DNA of 64,000 bases from Clostridium_AT radicumherbarum (GCF_045310525.1 NZ_JBJHZY010000004.1:1-64000); one strand, 5' to 3'. Counted from the stretch's first letter, positions 45,690-55,767 are shown. Notes: generated by a model not told the origin, from the letters alone. Made by a program: numbers and translations.

Positions 45690-46502
45690 TTATTTAGAAC
45701 TTAAGTTATTTGTCATACTCCACATCTGATCAGCAGTGCTCATAGCTTTAGAATTCAGTTCAAAAGCTCTTTGAGCTACTATCATATCTGTCATTTCTTT
45801 TCCTAAATCAACATTAGATAGCTCCAAGAATCCTTGTCTAATGGTAGTATCATTTACTAAATAAGGCTTTTCAACAGGTACATCTACCCCATTTATATTT
45901 TTAGTGGCTACTGCATAGAGGTTATTTCCAATAGAAATAAGAGAATCCCCGCTTACTACATTGTAGAGACTTATTTTACCAACAGCCTTCTCTTCTCCAT
46001 TAACAGTATTATAAACAGTTCCATCTTCATTTACTTTAAAGCTGTCCTTAGTAAAATGATTATCTAACTCAGAATTGGTGTTAAAATCAATTATAAGTTT
46101 ATTTCCATTCTTGTCTACTATATTTCCTTCACCGTCAACGTTAAAGCTGCCTGCTCTAGTATAAGCTGTTTTATAGGTACCATCTGCATTTTTATCTGGA
46201 AGTTGGATCCTAAAATAACCTTGTCCATCTATTGCTAAGTCAGTTTTTGCATCTGTTTGAGAAAGACTCCCTTGTGTATTGTCCCTTGACCAGGGGCCTG
46301 TTCTTACACCTGTGCCATTTATGCTTTCTCTTGAGTTAGGATAACCAGTCCTATTTAAGTTTTCATATACTAAATCACTAAAACTAACATTAGTCTTTTT
46401 ATATCCCTCAGTATTTACATTTGCTATGTTATTAGATATATTATCTAATTTATCCTGTTCGGCACTCATACCACTTCTGCTGTTCCACAATATTCTAAGC
46501 AA
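45690..46502 (-). CDS. flagellar basal-body rod / hook-basal body protein (FlgG-type)
   Basis: 270 residues with the rod-protein N-terminal motif DKLDNISNNIANVNTEGYKK and C-terminal FLELSNVDLGKEMTDMIVAQRAFELNSKAM, which pair in the helical rod. TTG start at 46502 with GGGGG 8 bases upstream. Last gene of the operon. It and its neighbour are FlgF/FlgG paralogues; which is proximal or distal rod cannot be fixed from sequence alone, though the C-terminal motif here is closer to FlgG. Confidence 0.9.
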   Translation of the reverse strand: MLRILWNSRSGMSAEQDKLDNISNNIANVNTEGYKKTNVSFSDLVYENLNRTGYPNSRESINGTGVRTGPWSRDNTQGSLSQTDAKTDLAIDGQGYFRIQLPDKNADGTYKTAYTRAGSFNVDGEGNIVDKNGNKLIIDFNTNSELDNHFTKDSFKVNEDGTVYNTVNGEEKAVGKISLYNVVSGDSLISIGNNLYAVATKNINGVDVPVEKPYLVNDTTIRQGFLELSNVDLGKEMTDMIVAQRAFELNSKAMSTADQMWSMTNNLSSK

Positions 46503-46519
46503 CTTTTAAACCCCCTTTA

Positions 46520-47311
46520 TTAAACCTTTCCAACTTCATTAACGGCCTTGCCAAGAGTTTCATCAATAGACTGTACCACCTTTTGATTTGATTCAAAAGT
46601 TCTTAATACAGTCATCATATTAACCATTTCATCCAGTACATTTACATTAGACTTTTCTAATGAGCCTTGACTTATTGAAATTTTAGGATTTTGAATTGGG
46701 TTTGTTCCTTGGTACAGATTGTCTCCAACCTTTTTAAGAGTATTATAATCAGTAAAATCAGCAGCAGCAAGCTTATAATTTAATCCATTTAAACTAAAGC
46801 TGCCATCACTTGACAATTTGATTTCATTACTTCCTGCATTAATTTGCGCTGGTGCTCCAATAGCCTGTCCATTAGCATTAACCTCATAAGCAAGTAACTT
46901 ATCACCACTATCGTTTACTAGAATTCCATCGCTATTTACATGGAAATGTCCGTCTCTAGTGTAATATGTTTTATTAACGCCATTTTCATTTCTAGAAACT
47001 GTAAAGAATCCTCTCCCATCAACGGCAAAGTCGCTCCATTTATCAGTTTCTTCAAGTAAGCCTTGAGTAAAACTAGTATTAACTCCATCGATTTCACTTC
47101 CGAGGCTTAAAGATCCAATAATATTTCTTTCATTTCTTCCATTAGTAATTTTATCGTAATTTTGAATGAGCACATCATTAAATTTCTTAATGGCAATATT
47201 GTCCCCTTTAAAGCCCACAGTATTTGCGTTGGCCATGTTATTAGTTATTACATCTTGCTTTGCTTCTTGTGTAATAAGTCCTGAAACCGCTGTATATAGT
47301 GATCTAATCAT
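46520..47311 (-). CDS. flagellar basal-body rod / hook-basal body protein (FlgF-type)
   Basis: 263 residues: MIRSLYTAVSGLITQEAKQD start, DVITNNMANANTVGFKG motif and C-terminal QGSLEKSNVNVLDEMVNMMTVLRTFESNQK. Typical of FlgF/FlgG/FlhO-FlhP proteins. Its ATG overlaps the stop of the small upstream gene as ATGA. Paralogue of the next gene. Confidence 0.9.
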   Translation of the reverse strand: MIRSLYTAVSGLITQEAKQDVITNNMANANTVGFKGDNIAIKKFNDVLIQNYDKITNGRNERNIIGSLSLGSEIDGVNTSFTQGLLEETDKWSDFAVDGRGFFTVSRNENGVNKTYYTRDGHFHVNSDGILVNDSGDKLLAYEVNANGQAIGAPAQINAGSNEIKLSSDGSFSLNGLNYKLAAADFTDYNTLKKVGDNLYQGTNPIQNPKISISQGSLEKSNVNVLDEMVNMMTVLRTFESNQKVVQSIDETLGKAVNEVGKV

Positions 47312-47532
47312 TTACTCACATCCTTATTTATTACTTTAAATTCACTAGGATATTCCATACCAAGTGCCCTGGCTTTATTTTCTATTTCAGTGCTGCTTAA
47401 GTTAGTATTAATTTTTACAGAAGTCATAACAGCTGTAGCTAAAATTATTCCGATGCCTATGCCAATTAGTATTTTTCTATCACTAAAAAATTCAAAAATA
47501 GCTTTTATCGTAGATATAATTCTTTTATTAAT
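47308..47532 (-). CDS. small single-pass membrane protein with probable ATT start
   Basis: An open frame of 74 residues with no ATG, GTG or TTG before Met36. ATT at 47532-47530 sits 7 bases after AGGGGTG, and an in-frame TGA lies two codons upstream, so a start must fall near here. The protein has one membrane helix (KILIGIGIGIILATAVMTSV, about 20-39) followed by SSTEIENKARALGMEYPSEFKVI, similar to the short MltG/YceG-like proteins found in clostridia. Overlaps the swrB-like gene by 28 bases and the next gene as ATGA. Role unknown. Confidence 0.6.
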   Translation of the reverse strand: MNKRIISTIKAIFEFFSDRKILIGIGIGIILATAVMTSVKINTNLSSTEIENKARALGMEYPSEFKVINKDVSK

Positions 47533-48095
47533 AGCACTTCACCCCTGCCTATGCTAAGTTTTTCAGAAATCTCTTCAATAGAAAGTCCTAATGCTAATAA
47601 CTTATTAATTTCATCTATTTTTATATTATTACTTAATTCATTATCGTTGTTTATAACATTTTCTTTAATATTACTTAATTTTTCTTTACTATCCATAATT
47701 TCATCATCAAATTGAACTTGATTTTCTTCTATTACTTCAGTTTCTTCCATAATTTTAGTTTCGTCTAAGTTATTTAAATGAGTATCATTAACTTCATCTA
47801 TTTCACTTTCCATAATATCATTACTATGTTCTGCTTTGTAATCTTCTGAATTATTAATAGTTTCTTTAATGCTCTTGCTGCTTTGACAGTTTTCCTTAAG
47901 TATAACAATTTCCTTTTGAAGCTCTAATATGGTTTCAGAAAATTCTCTTCTTAGCTCAGAGATCTTAACATCAAATTCCTCCATATCTTCTTCTGTATGT
48001 ATGAATATATTTTTAAAGGAGTTCTTTTCTTTTTTTATAGCTCTTATATTAAAGATTATAAGCAGTAACCCAATACCTATTAGTATCAAAACCAT
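47505..48095 (-). CDS. SwrB-like membrane protein following sigD
   Basis: 196 residues: an N-terminal membrane helix (LILIGIGLLLIIFNI), a coiled coil, a very acidic Glu/Asp/Asn linker, and a C-terminal helix-turn-helix-like segment KLLALGLSIEEISEKLSIG. The layout and position directly after sigD match Bacillus SwrB, which promotes flagellar export assembly. Sequence similarity is weak; the call rests on layout and place. Confidence 0.65.
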   Translation of the reverse strand: MVLILIGIGLLLIIFNIRAIKKEKNSFKNIFIHTEEDMEEFDVKISELRREFSETILELQKEIVILKENCQSSKSIKETINNSEDYKAEHSNDIMESEIDEVNDTHLNNLDETKIMEETEVIEENQVQFDDEIMDSKEKLSNIKENVINNDNELSNNIKIDEINKLLALGLSIEEISEKLSIGRGEVLLIKELYLR

Positions 48096-48112
48096 AAAAT
48101 CACACCTTAAGC

Positions 48113-48838
48113 TTAATTATATTTTAATTTTGAAAGTTCCTTTCTTAAATGAACAATAGCCCTACTATGAAGCTGACAAACTCTGGATTCTGAAACCTCT
48201 AAAACCTTGCCTATTTCTTTTAAAGTTAAACTTTCATAATAATATAAAGATAAAACAGTTTTATCCTTTTCATTTAAATTATCTAATGCTTTAGTTAAAT
48301 ATTCTATTTCTTCCTTTTCTTCTAGTAGCTTATATGGACTGGGACTTTTTTTATCCTCTATAGTACCCATAAGTTGCATATCATCGTCCTCAGAAAATAC
48401 CATATCTTCTAAAGAAACTACAGATAAATAGTTAATATAACCTTCAATTTCCTTAACTTCATCTTTAGATATATGAAGCTCTTTTGCTATTTCATCATCT
48501 GATGGTTCCCTTAATAATTCCATCTGAAGATTTTCCATAGCTGCATTATATTTATTCAATCTATCCATGGCACCTTTGGGGATAGGACTGTTTCTTCTTA
48601 ATTCATCTATCATGGCTCCTTTTATTCTAATAGATGAATAGGTGGAAAACTTCATACCTCGGCTTTCATCAAACTTATTTATGGCATCCATAAGTCCGAT
48701 CATTCCATAGCTTACTAAATCCTCGTACTCTACATATTTACTCTTCCCGATTATTACCCTTGAAGCAATATATTTAACCAAGGGTATATATTTTAAAACT
48801 ATTTGTTCTTTTATATCTGTTTTAAGTGCTAAGGCCAT
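48113..48838 (-). CDS. sigD: flagellar sigma factor SigD/FliA (sigma-28)
   Basis: 241 residues: sigma region 2 (KYIPLVKYIASRVIIG, YEDLVSYGMIGLMDAINKFDESRGMKFSTYSSIRIKGAMIDELRR), region 3 and region 4 (KTVLSLYYYESLTLKEIGKVLEVSESRVCQLH). Directs late flagellar and chemotaxis genes. Sits inside the early operon, so it rises as the basal body is made. GGGGGA precedes the ATG. Confidence 0.96.
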   Translation of the reverse strand: MALALKTDIKEQIVLKYIPLVKYIASRVIIGKSKYVEYEDLVSYGMIGLMDAINKFDESRGMKFSTYSSIRIKGAMIDELRRNSPIPKGAMDRLNKYNAAMENLQMELLREPSDDEIAKELHISKDEVKEIEGYINYLSVVSLEDMVFSEDDDMQLMGTIEDKKSPSPYKLLEEKEEIEYLTKALDNLNEKDKTVLSLYYYESLTLKEIGKVLEVSESRVCQLHSRAIVHLRKELSKLKYN

Positions 48839-48880
48839 AGAACTTCCCCCTTTTAGTAAATACGCTCCTACATAATTTCT

Positions 48881-49513
48881 TTATTTTACTTTATTCATTT
48901 GCTCACGCATAACCTTGAAAATAAATCTTATAAGCTTTTCTCTTTTCCTCTCATCTAAATCCGTAAAGTTTACTCCGCAGATACTTTTCTTTTTATCCTC
49001 ATCTTTATCAATTCTTACAACTTCACCTTTTAAAATCAGTTTCTCGTTACCTAAAGGAATATGAGTCACAATTGTGCTTCCAAGTTTAACTTCCTCAGTA
49101 AGTTTAATTTTCATTCCACCGCCGCTTAAATCTATCATAATAGCCTTGAAAGGTTTTAAAGAAACTGACTTGTTTCTTTCCATAAAGTATTCAATATCAC
49201 AAATTATAGGAACCCTAACAAACCTTCTTCTCTGTATTTTTATGACTTCCTTAGGCATTTCAATAAGTATAAGTGGAATCCTGTCTGTTTGCCTGTCAGT
49301 TACAATAGAGTAGAATTTATAAATATCATTTTCAAAGTAATAAAAAACCTCAACCTGTTCACCTATTCTAAGTGGTATATACTTTCCATCCTTTATAGGT
49401 ATACTTATATAAATTGATTTACCATCAGTATTTTCTATATTGCTTTTATAATAATCATCATTCCACGAAATTTCTAATTTCCCATTTATAATAAAGGTTA
49501 ATCCGTCTAACAT
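48881..49513 (-). CDS. YcgR-type PilZ protein, flagellar brake
   Basis: 210 residues: YcgR N-terminal domain (residues 1-95) and PilZ domain with the c-di-GMP motif QRRRFVRVP and DLSGGGMKIKL. Binds c-di-GMP and slows the motor in relatives. Lies between flhG and sigD. Confidence 0.92.
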   Translation of the reverse strand: MLDGLTFIINGKLEISWNDDYYKSNIENTDGKSIYISIPIKDGKYIPLRIGEQVEVFYYFENDIYKFYSIVTDRQTDRIPLILIEMPKEVIKIQRRRFVRVPIICDIEYFMERNKSVSLKPFKAIMIDLSGGGMKIKLTEEVKLGSTIVTHIPLGNEKLILKGEVVRIDKDEDKKKSICGVNFTDLDERKREKLIRFIFKVMREQMNKVK

Positions 49514-49561
49514 TATATAATCTCCTTAAGCAAAATGTTGGTGATGAGTCCCTATACCACA

Positions 49562-50416
49562 CTATGAAAAAATATTAAAGATTTTTTTAAAAAGTCCTTG
49601 TATTCCAACCTTTTCTTCTCTTTCCTCTGTACCAATTAGTTTTCTTGCAATAGAATTTATATCTTGAGAAGCTTCACAATTGGGATAGGATAAAATAAAT
49701 GGCTGCTGGCTTCTAACAGCTTGTACCAATTTTTTATCTTCTGCAATACTTCCTAAATACTCAAGTTTCATCTTTAAAAAGTTAGTTACTGCATTATTAT
49801 ATTTATTATATGTGTGAATAGCTTCTTTTTCGTCTAGAGCTCTGTTTATTACAACCTTTGCTTTATTCTGAATTCTAAAATGATTAATTGCCTTTAATAG
49901 GCTATAGGCGTCAGTTAAGGAAGTAGGTTCTGGGGTAGTTAAGATAATAAGTTCTTCGCAGCAGGCAACAAAGCCCAAAACACTTCTATTTATGCCTGCT
50001 CCTGTATCCATTATTATGTAATCTAAGCCCTTAAGCGCCTCCAGCTTTTTAATAAAGTCTTTCCTTTGCTTATCAGTAATTTCTTCAATTTTTGTAAGTC
50101 CTGAACCACCAGGTAATAGTTTGATTCCATTTGGACCTGTAACAAGCACATCTTCAATTTCTTTTTCATTAAAGATAACATCAAACACATTATACTTTGG
50201 TAAAAATCCCATTAATACATCGTCATTTCCCATACCTACATCAGCATCAAAAATCATAACTTTTTTCCCCATTTGAGAAAGCGCGATTGAAAGATTAACA
50301 ACAAAATTACTCTTTCCTACTCCCCCCTTGCCAGAGGTAACGGTGATTATTCTAGCTTTATCTATATTTTCATTATTTGCTGCTAATTGTCTTAATCTTT
50401 GCGCTTGATCTAACAT
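49562..50416 (-). CDS. flhG: FlhG (YlxH/FleN) MinD-like ATPase
   Basis: 284 residues with a deviant Walker A in VTSGKGGVGKSNFVVNLS and MDTGAGINRSVLGF. Works with FlhF to control flagellum number and place. Overlaps flhF by 7 bases. C-terminal amphipathic helix EEKVGIQGLFKKIFNIFS is the membrane-targeting sequence. Confidence 0.95.
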   Translation of the reverse strand: MLDQAQRLRQLAANNENIDKARIITVTSGKGGVGKSNFVVNLSIALSQMGKKVMIFDADVGMGNDDVLMGFLPKYNVFDVIFNEKEIEDVLVTGPNGIKLLPGGSGLTKIEEITDKQRKDFIKKLEALKGLDYIIMDTGAGINRSVLGFVACCEELIILTTPEPTSLTDAYSLLKAINHFRIQNKAKVVINRALDEKEAIHTYNKYNNAVTNFLKMKLEYLGSIAEDKKLVQAVRSQQPFILSYPNCEASQDINSIARKLIGTEEREEKVGIQGLFKKIFNIFS

Positions 50417-51570
50417 ATATTAGCCTCTCCCAAAATAAGATTGGAAACTTCATTAGTAGAAATATGCTTAATATCATCAGGTACATTTTGTCCTGTTGTA
50501 ATAAAACTAAGTGGTTTTTTAGCAGCATCTAAAATATTCAATATAGAACCATAAGTGGTTGTTTCATCAAGCTTTGTTATAATAACATTGTTATAATTTA
50601 ATACCTTGAAACCTTCTACTATTGAATTAATATCATTAGCCTTAGTAGTACTGCTTATAACTAAATGTATATTGTCTGTATTTACCCGTTCTATAAAGGC
50701 TCTAAGCTCAGAAATTTGCATTGAATTTTTACTGCTTCTTCCCGTAGTATCTACTAGAATTACATCACAGTTATTTAGTTCATCTATAGCCTTTTCCATT
50801 TCTTTTAAAGAAAACACAACTTTAAAAGGAATATTCATAATATCAGCATAGGTTTTTAACTGTTCAACAGCTCCTATTCTGTAGGTATCTATAGTAATAA
50901 GGCCAACCTTTTTCTTTTCTAAGAGGGAAAGCCTTCCAGCAAGCTTTGCTATAGTAGTAGTTTTTCCAACGCCTGTTGGCCCAACTAAAACTATCCTGCC
51001 TTCCATTTTAACCTTTGCAACAGGAATCATAGTTTCTATTGCAAGCTTTACCTTTTGATCTTCCTCTATTTCTTCATTTATGGCTTTCGTTTTTGTTATA
51101 ACTTTTTTTATTAGCTTTTCATTTAAATCAGAGTCTTCAAGCCTTATTTGAAGTTTTGTTCTCTTAATAGGCTTTTCTGGTTTCTTTGATATCATATCAT
51201 TCAATAGGTTTTTCATTTCTTGCATTTCTTTAATTAATTCATTGTCACTTATGTGTTCTGAAGGCCTATTATCTTGGAGAATTATATCTTTATCTAATGG
51301 TTCTTTCTTAGTCATAATATTCTCCTGTGACAAGAATTCATTTTTAACATCACATCTTATAGCTGCTATGTTATTATTAAAATCTTCTTCATTTTTTTTA
51401 GTATTTTCAATAGCAGCTGTTACTTCTAATATTTTTTTAGAAAAAAAGCCTTTAATACCACCACGTCTAATTTTCCTTTGAGTTATTATAACAGCCTCCT
51501 GACCTAGTTCATAACGAATTCTTGTCATAGCCTCATTCATGTTATTAACTAAATACCTTTTTATTATCAT
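50410..51570 (-). CDS. flhF: FlhF, SRP-type GTPase
   Basis: 386 residues: N-terminal basic/variable B domain (about 1-145), N domain, then the G domain with P-loop GPTGVGKTT at 197-205, DTYRIGAVEQLKTYA, and DTTGRSSKN (G3). Third SRP GTPase class, positions flagella. Adjacent to flhA with no gap. Confidence 0.95.
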   Translation of the reverse strand: MIIKRYLVNNMNEAMTRIRYELGQEAVIITQRKIRRGGIKGFFSKKILEVTAAIENTKKNEEDFNNNIAAIRCDVKNEFLSQENIMTKKEPLDKDIILQDNRPSEHISDNELIKEMQEMKNLLNDMISKKPEKPIKRTKLQIRLEDSDLNEKLIKKVITKTKAINEEIEEDQKVKLAIETMIPVAKVKMEGRIVLVGPTGVGKTTTIAKLAGRLSLLEKKKVGLITIDTYRIGAVEQLKTYADIMNIPFKVVFSLKEMEKAIDELNNCDVILVDTTGRSSKNSMQISELRAFIERVNTDNIHLVISSTTKANDINSIVEGFKVLNYNNVIITKLDETTTYGSILNILDAAKKPLSFITTGQNVPDDIKHISTNEVSNLILGEANIC

Positions 51571-53640
51571 TTACACTGTCACAACTCCTTCAGTTCTTAT
51601 CTCTATATCATTAGGTATTTCATTAAGTGACAAAACCATTACGCTGGGAAATACCATTTCAATTAATCTTCTAAAGGCAGGTCTAATTTTAGGTGAAACA
51701 AGTATTACTGGCTGATTTTCATTAAAGTAAACATTGTCAATTACATTTTTTATAGAACTTAAAATTTTACCCGTAGTATCTGGGTCAACTGCTGGGAAAG
51801 AGCCCTGCATTGACTTTTGAATATTATTTGCTAATTTTTCTTCTACTTCAGGTGCTAGAGTAGCTACGGTAATTGAGCCCTTATCATCGACTATTGGATT
51901 GCAAATTGTCCTTCCTAAAGCAAAGCGAACATATTCAGTTAATAGTTCTAAATCCTTAGTGGACCTGGAATTATCTGCAAGAGACTCTAATATAGTAACC
52001 ATATCTTTAATAGGAACCTTTTCCTTCAGTAGGTTCTGAAGAACCTTTTGAACTTCACCAATAGTCATAAGATCAGGTATAAGCTCCTCCACAACTGCAC
52101 TATATTTTTCCTTTACAGCATCTACTATTAATTTTACCTCCTGTCTTCCAAGAAGTTCATGTGAATGACTCTTTATGGTTTCTGTTAAATGAGTTACCAT
52201 AACAGTGGTTGGATCAACTACTGTAAGTCCTTTAATTTCTGCATCCTCTCTTTGATCCTTGTTAATCCAAAAAGCTGGTAAGCCAAAGGATGGTTCTATG
52301 GTTTTAATACCTTGAATTTCTAATTCACCATTTGTAGGATCCATACATAGAAGCATATTAGGCATAAGTTCACCCTTTGCAGTTACGGTTCCTCTAATTT
52401 TAATTATGTATTCATTGGTTTTAAGTTGAAGATTATCTCTAATTCTAATAGGCTGTACAACTATACCCATTTCTATGGCACATTGTCTTCTGACGGATGA
52501 TATTCTTTCAAGCAGGTCTCCCCCAGCACTCTCATCTGCAAGTGGGATTAGCCCATAACCAATTTCCACTTCCATTGGTTCAACAGTTATTAAGTTCATA
52601 ACATTCTCAGGTTCTTTTCTTTCTGTTTCTATGATTTGTGCCTGTTCTTGCTCCATTTTTTCTGCTACTTGATCTTTTTGATCCTTGAATAATAGATAAG
52701 CAATTGTACCTACACTAAAAGTCAAAATTAGAAATATAACATGTGGAAGTCCTGGGATAAAAGTTAAGAACAAGAGAACAACAGCTGCAATTGCAATTAC
52801 CTTTGGGAATCCAGTTAATTGATCAGCCACTAGATGCCCAAGATTAGTATCACTTCCTGAACGGGTAACCAATATTCCGGAAGCAGTAGAAATTAAAAGG
52901 GCCGGAATTTGAGTTACTAAACCATCACCTATTGTTAATCTAACAAAGGTTTGTGCTGAAGTCGTTGCATCCAATTTAAGCATTACTACTCCTATAATTA
53001 TTCCGCCTATGGAATTTATAAGTGTAATTATAATAGCAGCTATAGCATCTCCTTTAACGAACTTTGACGCTCCGTCCATGGCTCCATAAAAGTCTGCTTC
53101 CATCTGAAGATTTTTTCTTTTAATTCTGGCTTGTGTTTCATCTATAATGCCAGAGTTTAGGTCTGCGTCTATACTCATTTGTTTACCTGGCATAGCATCT
53201 AAGGTAAATCTTGCTGAAACTTCTGCAACTCTGCCAGAACCATTAGTTATTACTAGAAATTGTATTATCATGATGATAAGAAATATTATTATACCTACGA
53301 TATAATTACCATTTACAACGAAGCTTCCAAATGCATCTATTATATGCCCTGCATTTTGATCAGTTAAGATAAGTCTTGTTGAAGATATATTAAGCGCTAG
53401 TCTAAATAAGGTAGTAATTAATAATAAGGTTGGAAAAACTGAAAACTGAAGTACTTCAGTCGTAAACATAGTCAAAAGAATTATTACTACAGCTATCGTT
53501 ATATTAAGTGCTATTAATATATCTAAAAGCCATGTAGGCAAAGGAATAATTATCATTAGGACAATACCTACTATAACAAAAGCTACTAGTATATCAGAAT
53601 TTCTTTTTATGTTAAATTTTGAATTTAAACTGCCTTCCAC
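51571..53640 (-). CDS. flhA: FlhA, flagellar export gate protein
   Basis: 689 residues: eight membrane helices in the first half with the FHIPEP-type region (SARFTLDAMPGKQMSIDADL), then the large cytosolic domain that docks chaperone-substrate complexes. GTG start at 53640 with GGAGG at 4 bases. Confidence 0.97.
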   Translation of the reverse strand: MEGSLNSKFNIKRNSDILVAFVIVGIVLMIIIPLPTWLLDILIALNITIAVVIILLTMFTTEVLQFSVFPTLLLITTLFRLALNISSTRLILTDQNAGHIIDAFGSFVVNGNYIVGIIIFLIIMIIQFLVITNGSGRVAEVSARFTLDAMPGKQMSIDADLNSGIIDETQARIKRKNLQMEADFYGAMDGASKFVKGDAIAAIIITLINSIGGIIIGVVMLKLDATTSAQTFVRLTIGDGLVTQIPALLISTASGILVTRSGSDTNLGHLVADQLTGFPKVIAIAAVVLLFLTFIPGLPHVIFLILTFSVGTIAYLLFKDQKDQVAEKMEQEQAQIIETERKEPENVMNLITVEPMEVEIGYGLIPLADESAGGDLLERISSVRRQCAIEMGIVVQPIRIRDNLQLKTNEYIIKIRGTVTAKGELMPNMLLCMDPTNGELEIQGIKTIEPSFGLPAFWINKDQREDAEIKGLTVVDPTTVMVTHLTETIKSHSHELLGRQEVKLIVDAVKEKYSAVVEELIPDLMTIGEVQKVLQNLLKEKVPIKDMVTILESLADNSRSTKDLELLTEYVRFALGRTICNPIVDDKGSITVATLAPEVEEKLANNIQKSMQGSFPAVDPDTTGKILSSIKNVIDNVYFNENQPVILVSPKIRPAFRRLIEMVFPSVMVLSLNEIPNDIEIRTEGVVTV

Positions 53641-53655
53641 CTTGCCTCCACCTTT

Positions 53656-55485
53656 CTACTTTCTCTTTTTCATTTTGTATATTGCTGCTAGTATTTCTGC
53701 TACAGCCTGATACATTTCCCCAGGTATAACAGCATCAATTTCTACTTCACTATATATAAGCCTTGCCAAGGCTCTATTTTCCATTATTGGTACTTTATTT
53801 TCCTTAGCAATTTCTTTTATTTTAATAGCTATATTATCAGCACCTTTAGCTACCAGCACCGGCGCTGAATCCTTTCCTTCTTCATATCTAAGTGCACAGG
53901 CTATATGAGTAGGATTAGTAACTACAACAGTGGCATTGGGCACCGCCTGCATCATTCTCCTAGAGGCTAATTCTCTTTGCCTCTGCTTTATTCTTGATTT
54001 AATTTGCGGGTCTCCTTCTTGCTGCTTAAATTCTTCTTTTATTTCTTGCTTTGTCATTCTTAATTCTTTATTATACTTATATTTTTGATATAGAAAGTCT
54101 ATTGCTGCTACAACTATCATTACAATTGTTATCTTAAAGAATATCCCTATTACAATTTTGCTAAAAATAGAGGGTAGTAACTCTATTCTTGTATTTCCAA
54201 TATTTAATAATGTATTATAATTACCTTTTATATAGTTATAGCTAATGTAGCTTAGAATGCTTATTATTGCCACATCTTTTATTGTTTCAACTAGGGTTCT
54301 AAAGGAAAAAATTCTTTTTAATCCATTAATAGGATTTAACTTAGATAGCTGCATTTTTATAGGCTCTCCAGTGAACAAAAAACCCACTTGAATGAAATTT
54401 GCGGCTATACCAAAAATCATAATAGGTATAACCACAGGCAAAATTATTATTGCAGAGCGCCAAAGAGCAACTAAAGTTAAATTTTGCACTGTATTATAAT
54501 CAATATTTGTAGTTAAATAATTACCTAAAAACATTCTTGTAGTTGCAAGTAGACTATTTCCTACATAAGAGCCTAAAATAACAAGTAATAATGTAGAAGC
54601 TACAAGGGTTAGTGCCAAATTTACTTCCTTACTTCTAGGAACTTGTCCCTTTTTTCTTGCCTCACTTTTCTTTTTAGGTGTAGCTTCCTCAGTTTTATCC
54701 TCTGAAGCAAATATAATAATACATGGAATAATTTTAAAAAGTCCTTTAATAGCTTGTTGTATATTATCAAAATTTGATACAAAGAGGTTCATAATAAGTG
54801 GTAAAATTACAACCAAGCTTAGTAATCCCATAAGTATTTTAATAGGTAACCCCAATATCATAACATTTAGCTGAGGTACTGTTCTGCCAATTAATCCAAG
54901 GGTTATATCCACAATAAGTACGATTAATACTATGGGAATGGCAATTTTTAAACCTATAATAAAAAATTGAACAAAGGCTGTAAATATAAGATTAAAACTC
55001 GCTTCTGAAAGAATAAACTTCCCAAGACTTATTGAATTAAAGCTTTCAATTAAAGCTCTTATAAGCATATGATGGCCGTCTATGCTAAAAAATAAAATAA
55101 CACTACTCCAGTACATAGCCTGCTCTACCAAAGTAACATTACTATTTGAATTTGGATCAAAGGTATTAACCATAGAAAACCCTATTTGAAGGTCAATAAT
55201 ATGGCCCGCCATTTTTATACTATAAAAGCATAAATTTGTTATATAGCCTAGGGTAAGACCTATTATAATTTCACAAATTACAGCAGCAATTAAGCTATAA
55301 TTGCTGGCCACGCTTAAGGTTTTGTAATCTATTCCAGGCATTAGCACATAAGCTGTTACTAATGAAAGTGCAATTTTAGCAGCATTTGGCGTGCCTTTGG
55401 GGAAAAATATAGGTACAACTATAAAGAAAGTCAACATTCTTACGAAAATTAAAATGAGAGCCGTAAAATATGCAATATCAATCAA
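53656..55485 (-). CDS. fused flagellar export proteins FliR-FlhB
   Basis: 609 residues: residues 1-255 are FliR (export gate) and from about 262 are FlhB, whose normal start EDKTEEATPKKKSEARKKGQ is continuous in frame with FliR. The autocleavage site NPTH is at 524-527, so switching of substrate specificity should work. TTG start (55485) with AGGTGG upstream. This fusion is known from several clostridia. Confidence 0.97.
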   Translation of the reverse strand: MIDIAYFTALILIFVRMLTFFIVVPIFFPKGTPNAAKIALSLVTAYVLMPGIDYKTLSVASNYSLIAAVICEIIIGLTLGYITNLCFYSIKMAGHIIDLQIGFSMVNTFDPNSNSNVTLVEQAMYWSSVILFFSIDGHHMLIRALIESFNSISLGKFILSEASFNLIFTAFVQFFIIGLKIAIPIVLIVLIVDITLGLIGRTVPQLNVMILGLPIKILMGLLSLVVILPLIMNLFVSNFDNIQQAIKGLFKIIPCIIIFASEDKTEEATPKKKSEARKKGQVPRSKEVNLALTLVASTLLLVILGSYVGNSLLATTRMFLGNYLTTNIDYNTVQNLTLVALWRSAIIILPVVIPIMIFGIAANFIQVGFLFTGEPIKMQLSKLNPINGLKRIFSFRTLVETIKDVAIISILSYISYNYIKGNYNTLLNIGNTRIELLPSIFSKIVIGIFFKITIVMIVVAAIDFLYQKYKYNKELRMTKQEIKEEFKQQEGDPQIKSRIKQRQRELASRRMMQAVPNATVVVTNPTHIACALRYEEGKDSAPVLVAKGADNIAIKIKEIAKENKVPIMENRALARLIYSEVEIDAVIPGEMYQAVAEILAAIYKMKKRK

Positions 55486-55497
55486 AGCCTATCCCAC

Positions 55498-55767
55498 CTA
55501 ATGTACTATATTTGAAATAAGTGAAAAAATTCTTTCCGTAAAATTCACCACTGTATGGAGCATCCAAGGTCCAGCTATAAGCCCAACAACCGCTGCTGCA
55601 ATAAGCTTTGGAACGAAGGTTAAGGTCTGTTCCTGGATTTGCGTAGTAGCCTGAAATATACTGATAACAAGCCCTACTACAATAGCTACCAAAAGTATAG
55701 GAGCTGCCACTAAAAGGCCGGTTTGAATAGCATCCTTTAATACAGACATAATCATATTTTCACTCAT
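55498..55767 (-). CDS. fliQ: FliQ, flagellar export gate protein
   Basis: 89 residues, two membrane helices, pattern LLVAAPILLVAIVVGLVISIFQATTQIQEQTLTF is diagnostic. Sits between fliP and fliR-flhB in the usual order. Confidence 0.96.
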   Translation of the reverse strand: MSENMIMSVLKDAIQTGLLVAAPILLVAIVVGLVISIFQATTQIQEQTLTFVPKLIAAAVVGLIAGPWMLHTVVNFTERIFSLISNIVH

